Shown: positions 1 through 7,982, counted from the stretch's first letter. The stretch: 64,000 bases of DNA from Roseburia intestinalis L1-82 (GCF_900537995.1 NZ_LR027880.1:1434001-1498000), one strand, 5' to 3'. The notes: generated from the sequence alone by a model not told the origin. Made by a program: numbers and translations.

Positions 1-165
1 CTGAATACGGAGATTGAAGCCCTCATTTCCGAGAAAAACGCAGCTTACAACACCTACCGCACCGCCAAAGCCGAGCATGAGCAGCTTGCCACCGCCAAGC
101 GGAACACCGAGCAGATACTACACGGCACACCGAGCCGTCAGAAAAAGCACGAACAGGAGCGTTAA
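1..165 (+). CDS. Relaxase C-terminal fragment (partial, 5' end outside window)
   Basis: The first frame is open from base 1 to TAA at 163-165 and gives 54 residues of charged, coiled-coil-like sequence (EIEALISEKNAAYNTYRTAK) ending QKKHEQER. Long charged helical tails of this kind are typical of MobA/MobL and MobP relaxases of Tn1549-type elements, and the position just ahead of the small Cys-rich gene and the replication genes fits. No catalytic motif is in view, so the family cannot be fixed. It could also be another coiled-coil mobilization protein. Confidence 0.55.
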   Translation: MNTEIEALISEKNAAYNTYRTAKAEHEQLATAKRNTEQILHGTPSRQKKHEQER

Positions 166-352
166 AAACCGACCCGAAATGATACCGAAACCATACAAAA
201 GGCTGGGGGTATAGCTTACCCTACCCGCAACACACCCACCCTTGCAAACGGGGCTTACAGGGCAGATTTTTCCCGAAAATGACACCGGGAACATACAGAT
301 TTTGCCCCTGTCCCCTCATACCCGACCAAACCGAAGAAAGGAGCGTTTTTTC

Positions 353-559
353 ATGCCGAGAATGAGCAAGAAGCGGCGGCTGGAATGGGCGTTCTTCCTC
401 AATGAGCGAAACCGCATTACTTTCAATGCCCTTTGCCGGGGCTGTACCCATGACTGCAAGCAGAGTTTTAGGGCTATCGTGGTACTCTGCCCCCGGTATT
501 ACTCAAAGAGATGGAAAGCCCGCCCCGCAGATAAGGAGAACCAAGATTATGTCAGATAA
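353..559 (+). CDS. Small Cys-rich basic protein of mobile elements
   Basis: This 68-aa protein begins MPRMSKKRRLEWAFFLNER and holds three cysteines in the order C-x3-C-x13-C around residues 25-45. The start at 353 follows a GAAAGGAG ribosome-binding site at 335-342. A close paralogue (MPRMSKKRKHELSFYLNDR) lies at 9362-9550 in IME2, and both stand directly upstream of a replication-initiation-type gene, so the pair is a conserved module. The function is unknown; a zinc-binding or nucleic-acid-binding accessory of replication is a guess. The gene overlaps the next start by about 11 nt, implying translational coupling. Confidence 0.75.
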   Translation: MPRMSKKRRLEWAFFLNERNRITFNALCRGCTHDCKQSFRAIVVLCPRYYSKRWKARPADKENQDYVR

Positions 560-1295
560 CCGCAAATATTATTACCTCAAACTGAAAGAAAGCTATTTTG
601 ACGATGACGCTATCGTGCTGCTGGAAAGTATGCAGGACGGTATGCTGTATTCCAATATCCTCTTGAAGCTGTACTTAAAATCGCTGAAATACGGCGGCAC
701 TTTGCAGCTTGACGAGAATATCCCCTACACCGCCCAAATGATAGCCACCATTACCCGCCAGCAGGTCGGCACAGTTGAACGGGCTTTGCAAATCTTTATG
801 AAGCTGGGGCTTGTCGAACCGCTGGACAACGGGGCTTTGTATATGAGCAATATCGAGCTTTTCATCGGTCAGTCCTCTACCGAGGGGGAGCGCAAGCGCA
901 GGGCAAGAATGAAGATTTCAGAGCAAAAACGGCTTAGTGGACAAGTGTCCGAAGCAAAAGCGGACATTTGTCCACCAGAGATAGAGATAAAGAAAGAGAT
1001 AGATATAGAGATAGAAAAAGAGAGAGAGTCAGAACCAGGACGAGCCGCTCCCGCTGCTTACGGCAGATACAAAAATGTGATTTTGACAGATACGGAGCTT
1101 TCCGAACTGCAAGCAGAACTGCCCGACAAGTGGGAGTATTACATTGACCGGCTATCCGGCTATATCGCTTCCACTGGGAGGAAATACAAGAACCATGCAG
1201 CCACTATCCGCAGATGGGTGGCTGACGATACCGCTAAAGCTGCCCCGAAAAGGGGCATACCCGATTACAGCTACAAGGAGGGAGAAAGTCTATGA
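549..1295 (+). CDS. Phage-type replisome organizer / replication initiator
   Basis: The 248-aa protein begins MSDNRKYYYLKLKESYFDDD and its N-terminal about 110 residues look like the phage replisome organizer N-terminal winged-helix domain (YSNILLKLYLKSLKYGG, then TITRQQVGTVERALQIF). A highly charged linker of Glu/Lys/Ile repeats follows at residues about 135-160. The start at 549 has an AAGGAGAA ribosome-binding site. A longer open frame begins at 402 but lacks such a site and overlaps the previous gene. It probably binds the element's origin and recruits helicase through the DnaC-like protein encoded 4 nt into its end. Repeats inside the linker (938-1030) may be the origin. Confidence 0.8.
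   Translation: MSDNRKYYYLKLKESYFDDDAIVLLESMQDGMLYSNILLKLYLKSLKYGGTLQLDENIPYTAQMIATITRQQVGTVERALQIFMKLGLVEPLDNGALYMSNIELFIGQSSTEGERKRRARMKISEQKRLSGQVSEAKADICPPEIEIKKEIDIEIEKERESEPGRAAPAAYGRYKNVILTDTELSELQAELPDKWEYYIDRLSGYIASTGRKYKNHAATIRRWVADDTAKAAPKRGIPDYSYKEGESL
938..1030. repeat. Inverted repeats plus purine-rich tract inside the replisome-organizer gene (candidate origin)
   Basis: TGGACAAGTGTCC at 938-950 is matched, with one mismatch, by the inverted copy GGACATTTGTCCA at 962-974. Each is itself nearly palindromic. An almost uninterrupted GAGATA/GAAA purine tract follows at about 978-1030. Origins embedded in the middle of the initiator gene, made of iterons next to an easily melted tract, are known for lambda-O-type phage initiators. 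Assigning that role here is inference. Confidence 0.45.
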
Positions 1296-2134
1296 AACCA
1301 GCTTTTGAAGATATGAATTTACAGATACCAGCAGTCACCGCCGAGCCGGAGGACTACACAGGTGAGGACGGTCTGCTCTACTGCGGCAAGTGCCGGACAC
1401 CGAAAGAAGCCTATTTCCCGGCTGATAAGGCTACCCTGTTTGGGCGTGACCGACATCCGGCTGAATGTGACTGCCAGCGGGCGCAGCGCATGGAGCGTGA
1501 AGCCGCCGAACAGCAGCGAAAGCACCGGGACAAGGTGGAAGAACTGAAACGCCGGGGCTTTACCGACCCGGCTATGCGGGAATGGACTTTTGCCAATGAC
1601 AACGGCAGAAACCCGCAGATGAAAACCGCCCATTTCTATGTGGAACATTGGGAGGACATGAAAGCCGGGAACATCGGCTATCTGCTTTGGGGCAGCGTCG
1701 GCACAGGCAAAAGCTACCTTGCCGGATGTATCGCAAACGCCCTCATGGAGAAAGAAATCTCCGTCCGCATGACGAACTTTGCCCTTATTCTTAATGACCT
1801 TGCAGCCACTTTTGAGGGCAAGAACGAATATATTTCCAACCTCTGCCGCTATCCGCTGCTTATCCTTGATGATTTTGGAATGGAGCGTGGCACAGAGTAT
1901 GGCTTAGAGCAGGTCTACAATGTGATTGACAGCCGATACCGAAGCGGCAAGCCGCTGATCGTCACGACCAACCTCACGCTTACCGAGTTGCAGAACCCGC
2001 AGGACACGCCCCACGCCCGGATTTATGACCGACTGCTTGAAATGTGCGCCCCTGTCTGCTTCTCCGGCGAGAACTTCCGCAGGGAGAGCGCACAAAACAA
2101 GCTGAACCGCTTAAAGCAACTGATGAACGATTGA
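1292..2134 (+). CDS. DnaC/IstB-like AAA+ ATPase, helicase loader
   Basis: The 280-aa protein carries a Cys-rich N-terminal segment (CGKC at 31-34, CDC at 59-61), a Walker A motif GSVGTGKS at residues 134-141 and a Walker B-like LLILDDFGME near 190. The size and order match DnaC/DnaI loaders. It overlaps the replisome organizer by 4 nt (ATGA), so the two are translationally coupled and probably load the host replicative helicase on the excised element. The N-terminal Cys cluster suggests zinc binding. Confidence is high for the family; which helicase it loads is inferred. Confidence 0.9.
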   Translation: MKPAFEDMNLQIPAVTAEPEDYTGEDGLLYCGKCRTPKEAYFPADKATLFGRDRHPAECDCQRAQRMEREAAEQQRKHRDKVEELKRRGFTDPAMREWTFANDNGRNPQMKTAHFYVEHWEDMKAGNIGYLLWGSVGTGKSYLAGCIANALMEKEISVRMTNFALILNDLAATFEGKNEYISNLCRYPLLILDDFGMERGTEYGLEQVYNVIDSRYRSGKPLIVTTNLTLTELQNPQDTPHARIYDRLLEMCAPVCFSGENFRRESAQNKLNRLKQLMND

Positions 2135-2147
2135 AAGGAGTTCGCCT

Positions 2148-2330
2148 ATGACCGATAAAAAAGAGCATATCAGACACAGCATGAAAAGCACCGCACCCGC
2201 CGATTGCGTGACGGAAATCCGTATAGGGAACTCTGTTCTTGTCGTGTCCGGCTTTTTCAAGCAGGGCGCAAAGGAAACCGCCGCCGACAAAATGGCTAAG
2301 GTGCTGGAAGCGGAAGCTGCTACAAAATGA
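2148..2330 (+). CDS. tnpW: Transposon-encoded protein TnpW
   Basis: A 60-aa basic protein (MTDKKEHIRHSMKSTAPADC; then TEIRIGNSVLVVSGFF) matches the small TnpW family found just after the DnaC-like gene in Tn1549-like elements. An AAAGGAG ribosome-binding site precedes the ATG and only 13 nt separate it from the loader gene, so it is the last gene of the replication operon. Its biochemical role is unknown. The pattern of beta-strand-like residues followed by FFKQGAKETAADKMAKVL suggests a small folded domain with a C-terminal helix. Confidence 0.8.
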   Translation: MTDKKEHIRHSMKSTAPADCVTEIRIGNSVLVVSGFFKQGAKETAADKMAKVLEAEAATK

Positions 2331-2341
2331 GGGCATGGAAA

Positions 2342-2369
2342 AGCGGTCATGCCCGGAAACATGACCGCT
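2342..2369. terminator. Hairpin after tnpW
   Basis: AGCGGTCATG (2342-2351) and CATGACCGCT (2360-2369) form a perfect 10-bp stem with an 8-nt loop. No clear T-run follows on the + strand. It lies between the convergent tnpW and lipoprotein genes, so it may insulate both. Confidence 0.5.
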
Positions 2370-2387
2370 GAATGGATAAGTTAAATT

Positions 2388-2777
2388 TTAGTTTGTTTCT
2401 TGCAGCCGTTCGTACAGCTGACTGTCAATTTTATAAATTCCCTGATAAGGCTGTTCGATATAGTGTTTTCCGTTTTCCTCATAGGCAAAAATGGTACTTG
2501 TTCCTGTTTCAAACTGAAAATCAATCTTGATATAACTTTCAGTCTGCGGAAAATCTTGAACACTTTGCTTACTGGTTGGTTCAGAACTGGAAATGTCAGA
2601 AATTATTTCACTTATCCAAGCTGTGTCTGAATGATTTGTGGTGTTTTCCCCAACAGTTACATCAACAGATGTAATGTCGCTTGTTTGGGGCAACTGAATG
2701 GGAGCAGCTTTTTTCCCACACGCAACTAAAGTTAAAATGCAAGTCAGACATAAAAACAAAGAAATATATTTTTTCAT
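2388..2777 (-). CDS. Lipoprotein, DUF5301-like
   Basis: The 129-aa protein starts with a lipoprotein signal peptide (MKKYISLFLCLTCILTL) and a lipobox LVAC with the modified Cys at residue 20. A Ser/Thr-rich linker follows, then a small C-terminal beta-domain ending YQGIYKIDSQLYERLQETN, resembling DUF5301. It should be anchored on the outer face of the membrane. The gene is convergent with the replication operon and divergent from the recombinase, so it is a single-gene cargo unit with its own promoter. Its role in the element is unknown; exclusion or surface sensing is possible but not shown. Confidence 0.75.
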   Translation of the reverse strand: MKKYISLFLCLTCILTLVACGKKAAPIQLPQTSDITSVDVTVGENTTNHSDTAWISEIISDISSSEPTSKQSVQDFPQTESYIKIDFQFETGTSTIFAYEENGKHYIEQPYQGIYKIDSQLYERLQETN

Positions 2778-3018
2778 AAGCCTTTTACCTCGCTAATTCA
2801 ATTTTTGCCATTATAACACAGCAGAATGAAATGGACTATCAAATAAAAGTAAAATATTTATGAAGTTGAATCTGCGTGATAACCCTAACACAAAAAAACG
2901 TCATTTTGACGGGCGGTAAAGAAGCACTTTTACACTTTGCCGCTATACAAGCCGCCCCGCTGTATGGTACAATCGAAGTACGGAATAGTGGGGCTGGCTG
3001 TCGGAAACGGAGGAAACC

Positions 3019-4632
3019 ATGTTAAGACAGACAACCCAAAACCTTATTACCGCCCTTTATCCGAGATTATCCCATGAAGATGAACTGCAAGGGGAAAGCA
3101 ACTCTATATCCAACCAAAAGCGCATTTTGGAAACCTACGCCAAGCAGAACGGCTTTACCAATCTCTGCTGGTACACAGATGACGGTTATAGTGGTGCGAA
3201 CTTCCAAAGACCCGGATTTCAAGCCATGCTTGCAGACATTGAAGCCGGGAAAGTCGGCACAGTCATCGTCAAGGATATGTCCCGTTTAGGGCGAAATTAT
3301 CTTCAAGTGGGAATGTATACAGAAATGCTTTTCCCGCAGAAAGGCGTCCGCTTTATCGCTATCAATGACGGAGTGGACAGCGCAATGGGCGACAACGATT
3401 TTACCCCGCTGCGTAATCTTTTCAACGAATGGATGGTGAGAGATACGAGCAAAAAAATCAAGGCAGTTAAGAAAGCAAAAGGCATGAGCGGTAAGCCTGT
3501 TACCAGCAAGCCCGTGTACGGCTACCTCATGGACGAGGACGAAAATTTCATCATTGACGAGGAAGCCGCCCCGGTAGTCAAGCAGATTTACCAGCTTTGC
3601 CTTGCCGGGAACGGTCCGACCAAGATAGCCCGTATGCTGACCGAGCAGGAAATCCCCACGCCGGGAACGCTGGAATACCAGCGCACAGGCAGCATACGCC
3701 GCTACCACCCCGGCTATGAATGTAAGTGGGCGACCAATACCGTTGTTCATCTGTTGGAAAACCGGGAATACACAGGCTGTCTTGTGAACTTCAAGACGGA
3801 AAAACCGTCCTACAAGATGAAGCACAGCATAGACAACCCCATTGAGAAACAGGCGATTTTCGAGAACCACCATGAGCCAATCATCGACTTGCAGACATGG
3901 GAACGGGTGCAGGAGTTACGCAAGCAGCGCAAACGCCCCAACCGCTACGATGATGTGGGCTTGTTCTCCGGCTTGCTGTTCTGCGCCGACTGCGGTCATG
4001 TGATGTACCAGCAGCGGTATCAGACCGACAAGAGAAAGCAGGATTGCTACATCTGCGGCAGCTATAAGAAGCGCACCGCCGACTGTACGGCGCACTTCAT
4101 CCGAACCGACCTTTTGACGGCGGGTGTGCTGGACAATCTGCGGAAAGTGACCGCCTATGCACAGAAGCATGAAGCCCGGTTCGTGAAGCTGCTTATCCAG
4201 CAGAATGAAATGGGCGGCAAGCGGAAACAGGCGGCAGCCACGAAGCAGCTTGAACAGGTGCAGAGCCGCATTGCAGAACTTTCCCGCTATATCAAACGTC
4301 TGTATGAGGACAATGTAAACGGGAAAATCAATGACGAGCGTTTTATGGAAATGTCCGCAGACTACGAAGCCGAGCAGCGGGAACTGAAGGAGAAAGCCGC
4401 CGCATTGCAGGGCGAACTGGACAAGGCACAGGAAGCCACGGTAAACGCTGAAAAGTTTATGAACGTTGTCCGCAAGTACCTTTCTATCGAGGAACTGACA
4501 CACACCCTCTTGCGTGAAATGGTGGAGAAAATCGTTGTCTATGAATGTGAGTATGACGAGAACGAAGTACGCCACCAGCGCATTGATATTTATTATAGCT
4601 TTGTCGGCAAGATTGACTTGCCCGAAGAATAA
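3019..4632 (+). CDS. Large serine recombinase (integrase) of IME1
   Basis: This 537-aa enzyme has the resolvase-type catalytic domain with the nucleophile in ALYPRLS (Ser18), the VIVKDMSRLGRNYLQVG motif, a recombinase domain, a zinc-ribbon pair (CADCGH, then CYICGSYKKRTADC) and a long C-terminal coiled coil. It should excise and integrate the element through a Ser-DNA intermediate. The ATG at 3019 follows CGGAGGAAACC. The attachment-like maff2 sequence 100 nt downstream implies that it targets maff2, as the IME2 recombinase appears to. The 240 nt upstream hold no other gene. Confidence 0.93.
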   Translation: MLRQTTQNLITALYPRLSHEDELQGESNSISNQKRILETYAKQNGFTNLCWYTDDGYSGANFQRPGFQAMLADIEAGKVGTVIVKDMSRLGRNYLQVGMYTEMLFPQKGVRFIAINDGVDSAMGDNDFTPLRNLFNEWMVRDTSKKIKAVKKAKGMSGKPVTSKPVYGYLMDEDENFIIDEEAAPVVKQIYQLCLAGNGPTKIARMLTEQEIPTPGTLEYQRTGSIRRYHPGYECKWATNTVVHLLENREYTGCLVNFKTEKPSYKMKHSIDNPIEKQAIFENHHEPIIDLQTWERVQELRKQRKRPNRYDDVGLFSGLLFCADCGHVMYQQRYQTDKRKQDCYICGSYKKRTADCTAHFIRTDLLTAGVLDNLRKVTAYAQKHEARFVKLLIQQNEMGGKRKQAAATKQLEQVQSRIAELSRYIKRLYEDNVNGKINDERFMEMSADYEAEQRELKEKAAALQGELDKAQEATVNAEKFMNVVRKYLSIEELTHTLLREMVEKIVVYECEYDENEVRHQRIDIYYSFVGKIDLPEE

Positions 4633-4638
4633 GCCCGA

Positions 4639-4687
4639 CCTATCCGACACCCTGCGCAAGTGCCGGATAGGAACGGCAAAATTTTTT
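4639..4687 (+). terminator. Rho-independent terminator after the IME1 recombinase
   Basis: CCTATCCG (4639-4646) pairs perfectly with CGGATAGG (4664-4671), and a T6 run follows at 4682-4687 after a short spacer. Confidence 0.65.
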
Positions 4688-4729
4688 ACACTTCTATTAC
4701 TTCTTTATCACACATAAGCAAAATCACAG

Positions 4730-4756
4730 GGTATCAAACAGTTCATGGCTAATTAA
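4730..4756 (+). other. Attachment-like site with maff2 coding similarity (IME1/IME2 junction)
   Basis: GGTATCAAACAGTTCATGGC (4730-4749) translates in one frame as GIKQFMA, then N and a stop. The maff2 3' end at 17123-17142 reads GGGATAAAACAGCTCATGGC, or GIKQLMA. Seventeen of 20 bases agree. This is the expected appearance of an attachment core left between two elements integrated in succession at the same site. The exact crossover dinucleotide cannot be set from one sequence. Confidence 0.6.
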
Positions 4757-4838
4757 AGGGAACAAAAAGAAAGGAAAAGCACAATCCAGACGGTATCAGC
4801 GGCAGGCTACACAGAGATTTCGCTTTAAAAAATAAAAG

Positions 4839-4875
4839 CCCCTGTTCTGCCTGTGAATTCCAGGCAAAGCAGGGG
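4839..4875. terminator. Strong hairpin upstream of the IS element
   Basis: CCCCTGTTCTGCCTG (4839-4853) and CAGGCAAAGCAGGGG (4861-4875) pair over 15 positions with two mismatches and a 7-nt loop. It could be a transcription block protecting the IS from read-through, or a structured IS end. No adjacent T-run is present on the + strand; the upstream A-rich run would read as a T-run on the - strand. Confidence 0.45.
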
Positions 4876-4927
4876 ATATCAATTTTGGGTATCAAATTAC
4901 TGTTTTTTTCTGTATAATCACTCAAAA

Positions 4928-4986
4928 AGGACACCTTTTATTGTATAATTATGTTATGGAACAAAACATACGAAAGAAGGTGTCCT
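4928..4986 (+). promoter_or_regulatory. Transposase promoter inside a fold-back that can mask the ribosome-binding site
   Basis: AGGACACCTT (4928-4937) is the perfect complement of AAGGTGTCCT (4977-4986), which contains the AGAAGG ribosome-binding site of the transposase. A TATAAT box (4944-4949) lies in the loop. Transcripts starting at this promoter would lack the upstream arm, while read-through transcripts would carry both arms and hide the binding site. IS10 and IS50 restrain read-through translation in this way; applying it here is inference. Confidence 0.55.
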
Positions 4987-5002
4987 GAATGAAAAATTAG
5001 CA

Positions 5003-6217
5003 TTGAAGAAACTGCTAACTTATATGAAGAGTGTATATAAAATCCCGCAAAAAATCAAGTGTTTAACGGACGAAAGAAAAAGAAAATCTATTCCATTGTT
5101 TAACATTGTCATGCCGGTACTGCTTTTTCTGATGCTGCAGTATGAAAGTTTCCATACCATTTTTTCAGCCCCTGAAAGCATGTCGAAAAGACTGAAAAAC
5201 TGTATCAGTGGAAGGATTCCAAAAGTTGATGCAGTCCGCGACCTTCTCTCCAGAATAAACCCGGATGAAATACGCAGCATACATGAAGAAATGATTGATA
5301 TCATAAAACGTAACCGGGTATTCCGGGAAGGAACGATAGGCGGATATGTTGTGGCAGGTCTCGATGGTGTGGAATTATTCAGCAGTACAAAAAAATCCTG
5401 TCCGAACTGTCTGAGCCGAAAAAAACACACAGGGGAAACCGAATACTTTTACCGGAGTGTGGTGTGCATGATTATAGGTAAATCGCCACACGTAATTCTG
5501 GGGCAGGAAATGTTAAAACCAAGGGATGGTTCTGGGAAAGACGAAGGAGAACTGACAGGCGGAAAAAGGTTGATTGAGCGGCTGAAGAAACGGCATGGAC
5601 ATTTTGCGGATGTGATTGTGGCGGATGCGTTATATCTGAATGCTCCATTTATCAACACTCTGAAGGAAAATGGTCTGGAAGGGGTGATACGCCTGAAAGA
5701 CGAAAGAAGAATGATTTTTCAGGATGCAGAGCGTCTGTTCAAACAGGATGAGGGAAAAAAGGCATCTTTCTGGAAAGGGAAAAAGAAGATTGAAGTATGG
5801 GATCTTTCTGGTTTTAAGATGGAAGGGTGTCCATATAAACTGCGTGTGGTGCGGTATCATGAGCAGTGGGAAGAAAATGGAAAAGAAACAGAGCGTTTCA
5901 TGTGGCTTGTAACGACTCTGGAAGCGGCAGACTACCGAGTCTTATGGGAAATGATGCACCGCAGGTGGGACATTGAGGAGAATGGTTTCCATCAATTGAA
6001 AACGTATTACCACGCAAAGCACTGTTACTGTCGAGATGCGGTTGAAACCATATTTAATCTGATAATCATAGGCTTTAATGTAAGAGAGTTATATTTGTAC
6101 CGAAGAAGCCGGAACTTTGCAGGAAGTGGTATAAGCCGAAAGAGCATAAACCGGATTTTTTGCGATGAGCTGCTAACAGAAAAAGTGAAACAGATTTTAT
6201 GTGAAAAAGGCGGATAG
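5003..6217 (+). CDS. IS4-like DDE transposase (start region frameshifted)
   Basis: The 404-residue frame has the DDE layout: Asp121 in VAGLDGVEL, Asp208 in VIVADALY, and a Y/R-x-x-E-type block RRWDIEENGFHQLK around Glu325/326, as in IS4-type transposases. It also has a CPNC pair at residues 133-136. The best start by spacing is ATG at 4989, 8 nt after AGAAGG, but that frame hits TAG after two codons. One extra A in the adjacent A-run would restore ATG AAA AAA TTA GCA TTG and join the frame. As written, translation must begin at the TTG at 5003 or at CTG 4985, or slip. The element interrupts the left end of IME2. Its terminal inverted repeats were not resolved. Confidence 0.85.
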   Translation: MKKLLTYMKSVYKIPQKIKCLTDERKRKSIPLFNIVMPVLLFLMLQYESFHTIFSAPESMSKRLKNCISGRIPKVDAVRDLLSRINPDEIRSIHEEMIDIIKRNRVFREGTIGGYVVAGLDGVELFSSTKKSCPNCLSRKKHTGETEYFYRSVVCMIIGKSPHVILGQEMLKPRDGSGKDEGELTGGKRLIERLKKRHGHFADVIVADALYLNAPFINTLKENGLEGVIRLKDERRMIFQDAERLFKQDEGKKASFWKGKKKIEVWDLSGFKMEGCPYKLRVVRYHEQWEENGKETERFMWLVTTLEAADYRVLWEMMHRRWDIEENGFHQLKTYYHAKHCYCRDAVETIFNLIIIGFNVRELYLYRRSRNFAGSGISRKSINRIFCDELLTEKVKQILCEKGG

Positions 6218-6472
6218 AAAATCAGCAGAAAAAATATATAGGGAAAAAGCAGGGGGAATTTTGCGCGTATTGACCAGGAACGAAGGGTAACCGCAGATGG
6301 AATGCTGATAACTGGATTATTTATAAAAATGCATAGATAAAAAAGTTAAAAGCGAAATCCCTGCAGGCTACAAGAATAAATTGTGATTACACAAGATTGG
6401 TGCTATAATAAGAGAAAAGTTCCTGCTGGGGCAGCCGCCCCGGTGGTATGGATAGAAAGGCAGGAAAACAAT

Positions 6473-6745
6473 ATGCACATCAGCTATAAACCACTCTGGC
6501 ATACACTGTTAGAGCGTGATATGAGAAAAGAGGATTTAAGGCTTGCCGCTGGTATGACAACGAATATGATTGCCAATATGAGCAAAGAGGGAAAGCACAT
6601 CAGCATGGACACATTAGCCCGTATTTGTGAAACGCTGAATTGTGAGATTACCGATGTGATTGAGTTAGTACCAGACGAGCCTGCTTCCACAGGAGGTAAG
6701 GAACATGAGCGAATTGAAACCAAGAATAACGGAAAACGGAATTGA
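6473..6745 (+). CDS. Small XRE-family DNA-binding regulator
   Basis: The 90-aa protein (MHISYKPLWHTLLERDMRKE) is a single Cro/CI helix-turn-helix domain: LRLAAGMTTNMIANMSKEG then HISMDTLARICETLNCEITD. The start at 6473 was chosen because the domain begins there and AGGCAGGAAAAC precedes it. The frame extends upstream to 6383 but that part is not domain-like. Its last 41 nt overlap tnpV in another frame, so it is coupled to tnpV. It probably controls its own promoter and tnpV or excision. Confidence 0.85.
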   Translation: MHISYKPLWHTLLERDMRKEDLRLAAGMTTNMIANMSKEGKHISMDTLARICETLNCEITDVIELVPDEPASTGGKEHERIETKNNGKRN

Positions 6746-7082
6746 TTATATCCTTGTCGGAGATTACTACATCCCGGATTTGAAACTGCCGGAGGAACAC
6801 CGCCCCATCGGAAAGTATGGACGGTTGCACCGGGAATATTTAAGAGAAGTCCACCCAGCCAGATTGAACACATTGATATTGACCGGAGAGCTATGGACAT
6901 ATCTTGCAGACCTGAACGAACAGGCACAGGAACGGTTAGACACCATCATGGAGCAAATGAAAACTGCCGAGGGCGTGACCGAAGAATTAAAGCGTACCCA
7001 TCAAATGGAATGGGTGCAGCGTTGCAATAACATTCATAACCGGGCAGAAGAAATTGTTTTACATGAGATGATTTATTCATAA
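6705..7082 (+). CDS. tnpV: Transposon-encoded protein TnpV (stand-alone copy)
   Basis: The 125-aa protein reads MSELKPRITENGIDYILVGD and contains the TnpV core GKYGRLHREYLREVHPARLN, ending AEEIVLHEMIYS. AGGAGGTAAGGAAC sits just ahead of the ATG inside the XRE gene. Function is unknown; the predicted helices suggest a small accessory of recombination. A second homologue is encoded at 33347-33697 in an alternative frame of the giant helicase gene, with the shared pattern KYG-L-R, L-GEL/GTL and AEEIVL-E-IY. Confidence 0.85.
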   Translation: MSELKPRITENGIDYILVGDYYIPDLKLPEEHRPIGKYGRLHREYLREVHPARLNTLILTGELWTYLADLNEQAQERLDTIMEQMKTAEGVTEELKRTHQMEWVQRCNNIHNRAEEIVLHEMIYS

Positions 7083-7130
7083 CGGTATGGTAGAATGATT
7101 ATGACAAATAAGAATTTGGAGGGAAGAAAT

Positions 7131-7463
7131 ATGCAGACGATTATTGTGTTGTTAAATCCAGGAATGCTTGAAAATGCTGATTTGGATTTGAGATATCGCA
7201 TACCAGACCGTATCGAAGAGGTATCAAATTCTTTGATACAAAGCAATGGATATGATTATATAGACACAGAGGACGGAGACCCTGGACCATTGATGGGTAT
7301 TTGGTTGGAAACTGAAAATGCACATAGAAACTGGCATATAGTGAGGGATTTGTTTCAAAGGGAAAAATTTATAGGAAATGATTTATCTTTGTCGGCTCAG
7401 ATATATATTTCCGAAAAAGATACTGACGATTTAGAAAACTGTGTGCTTGTTTTTCCTGAATAA
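7131..7463 (+). CDS. Unrecognised cargo protein, immunity-protein-like
   Basis: The 110-aa protein begins MQTIIVLLNPGMLENADLDL and is acidic, with the patterns YRIPDRIEEVSN, DGDPGPLMGIWLETEN and SAQIYISEKDTDDLENC. GGAGGGAAGAAAT precedes the ATG at 7131; an earlier ATG at 7095 lacks a site. Small acidic single-domain proteins next to other unrelated acidic ORFs often turn out to be orphan immunity proteins of polymorphic toxin systems, but no toxin gene is visible here. I do not recognise the family with confidence. Confidence 0.65.
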   Translation: MQTIIVLLNPGMLENADLDLRYRIPDRIEEVSNSLIQSNGYDYIDTEDGDPGPLMGIWLETENAHRNWHIVRDLFQREKFIGNDLSLSAQIYISEKDTDDLENCVLVFPE

Positions 7464-7520
7464 CAATTCCAGTTTATAGGGGAGTTGAACAGAGTAAAAA
7501 ATCGGAATTGGAGGTAGAAT

Positions 7521-7982
7521 ATGAAAAAAATCAGTATCGACGAAACGAAGCTTCCAGCCGTAATGGAAATTATTGAAAAGGCGGCACTACTCATGGACGA
7601 AAAAGATTGTGATAGTGATAAAGAAGCAAAAAAAGAGTTAGGGGAGCTACAAAAGAACTTGAGAGAAATTACTGGAAATAAGAAGATAAAAATTAATATC
7701 TTTCAAGCTTATTGGAGTTACACCGATTTAGAAACAACAGCACGCAGAGCCTTAATGCCTCCGCCAATGAAATCTAATTTATCAAATGAGCAACTCAAGG
7801 AAATCGTTTTACACATTCTGAAGTTTGGGGAAGGGGAAAGAGATTGGTGGTTGGAATATCTGGAGATTAACACCGGCTTAGACAATCTTACCGACTATAT
7901 TTTTTATCCTGACTTAATTGGTTTGGACTTCGACGCTACTTTGGAACAAATTGCTGATAAAATAATTGCAGATAGGAAATGA
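7521..7982 (+). CDS. Unrecognised acidic cargo protein, possible orphan immunity protein
   Basis: The 153-aa protein (MKKISIDETKLPAVMEIIEK) has a helical N-terminal half and a conserved-looking C-terminal half (WWLEYLEINTGLDNLTDYIF, then DFDATLEQIADKIIAD). GGAGGTAG precedes the ATG. It is 57 nt from the preceding gene and followed by a terminator, so the two form a pair. No signal peptide or membrane segment is present. The function is unknown; the immunity interpretation rests only on size, acidity and context. Confidence 0.65.
   Translation: MKKISIDETKLPAVMEIIEKAALLMDEKDCDSDKEAKKELGELQKNLREITGNKKIKINIFQAYWSYTDLETTARRALMPPPMKSNLSNEQLKEIVLHILKFGEGERDWWLEYLEINTGLDNLTDYIFYPDLIGLDFDATLEQIADKIIADRK

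Larger units (their letters stand above)
1..4745 (+). mobile_element. IME1, integrative mobilizable element (right part)
   Basis: Gene order is relaxase C-terminus, Cys-rich small protein, replisome organizer, DnaC-like loader, TnpW, lipoprotein, large serine recombinase, terminator, then an attachment-like sequence at 4730-4749. These are standard backbone genes of Firmicute mobilizable elements that use the T4SS of a resident ICE. The left end lies outside the window. The right end is placed at the maff2-like core GGTATCAAACAGTTCATGGC, because the same coding motif recurs beyond IME2 at 17123-17142. The block is visibly more GC-rich than the ICE that follows IME2, which suggests a separate origin. 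The boundary is inferred, good to perhaps 20 bp. Confidence 0.7.

Noticed and set aside
3286..3873. A 195-codon - strand frame in the IME1 recombinase
   Set aside because: Antisense shadow of a strongly conserved enzyme; no start signals.
4800..6380. Terminal inverted repeats of the IS4-like element
   Set aside because: GCAGGGG...AATTTTG occurs near both sides (4867 and 6251) but in direct, not inverted, orientation; no convincing inverted ends or target duplication were found, so the IS boundaries are left open.
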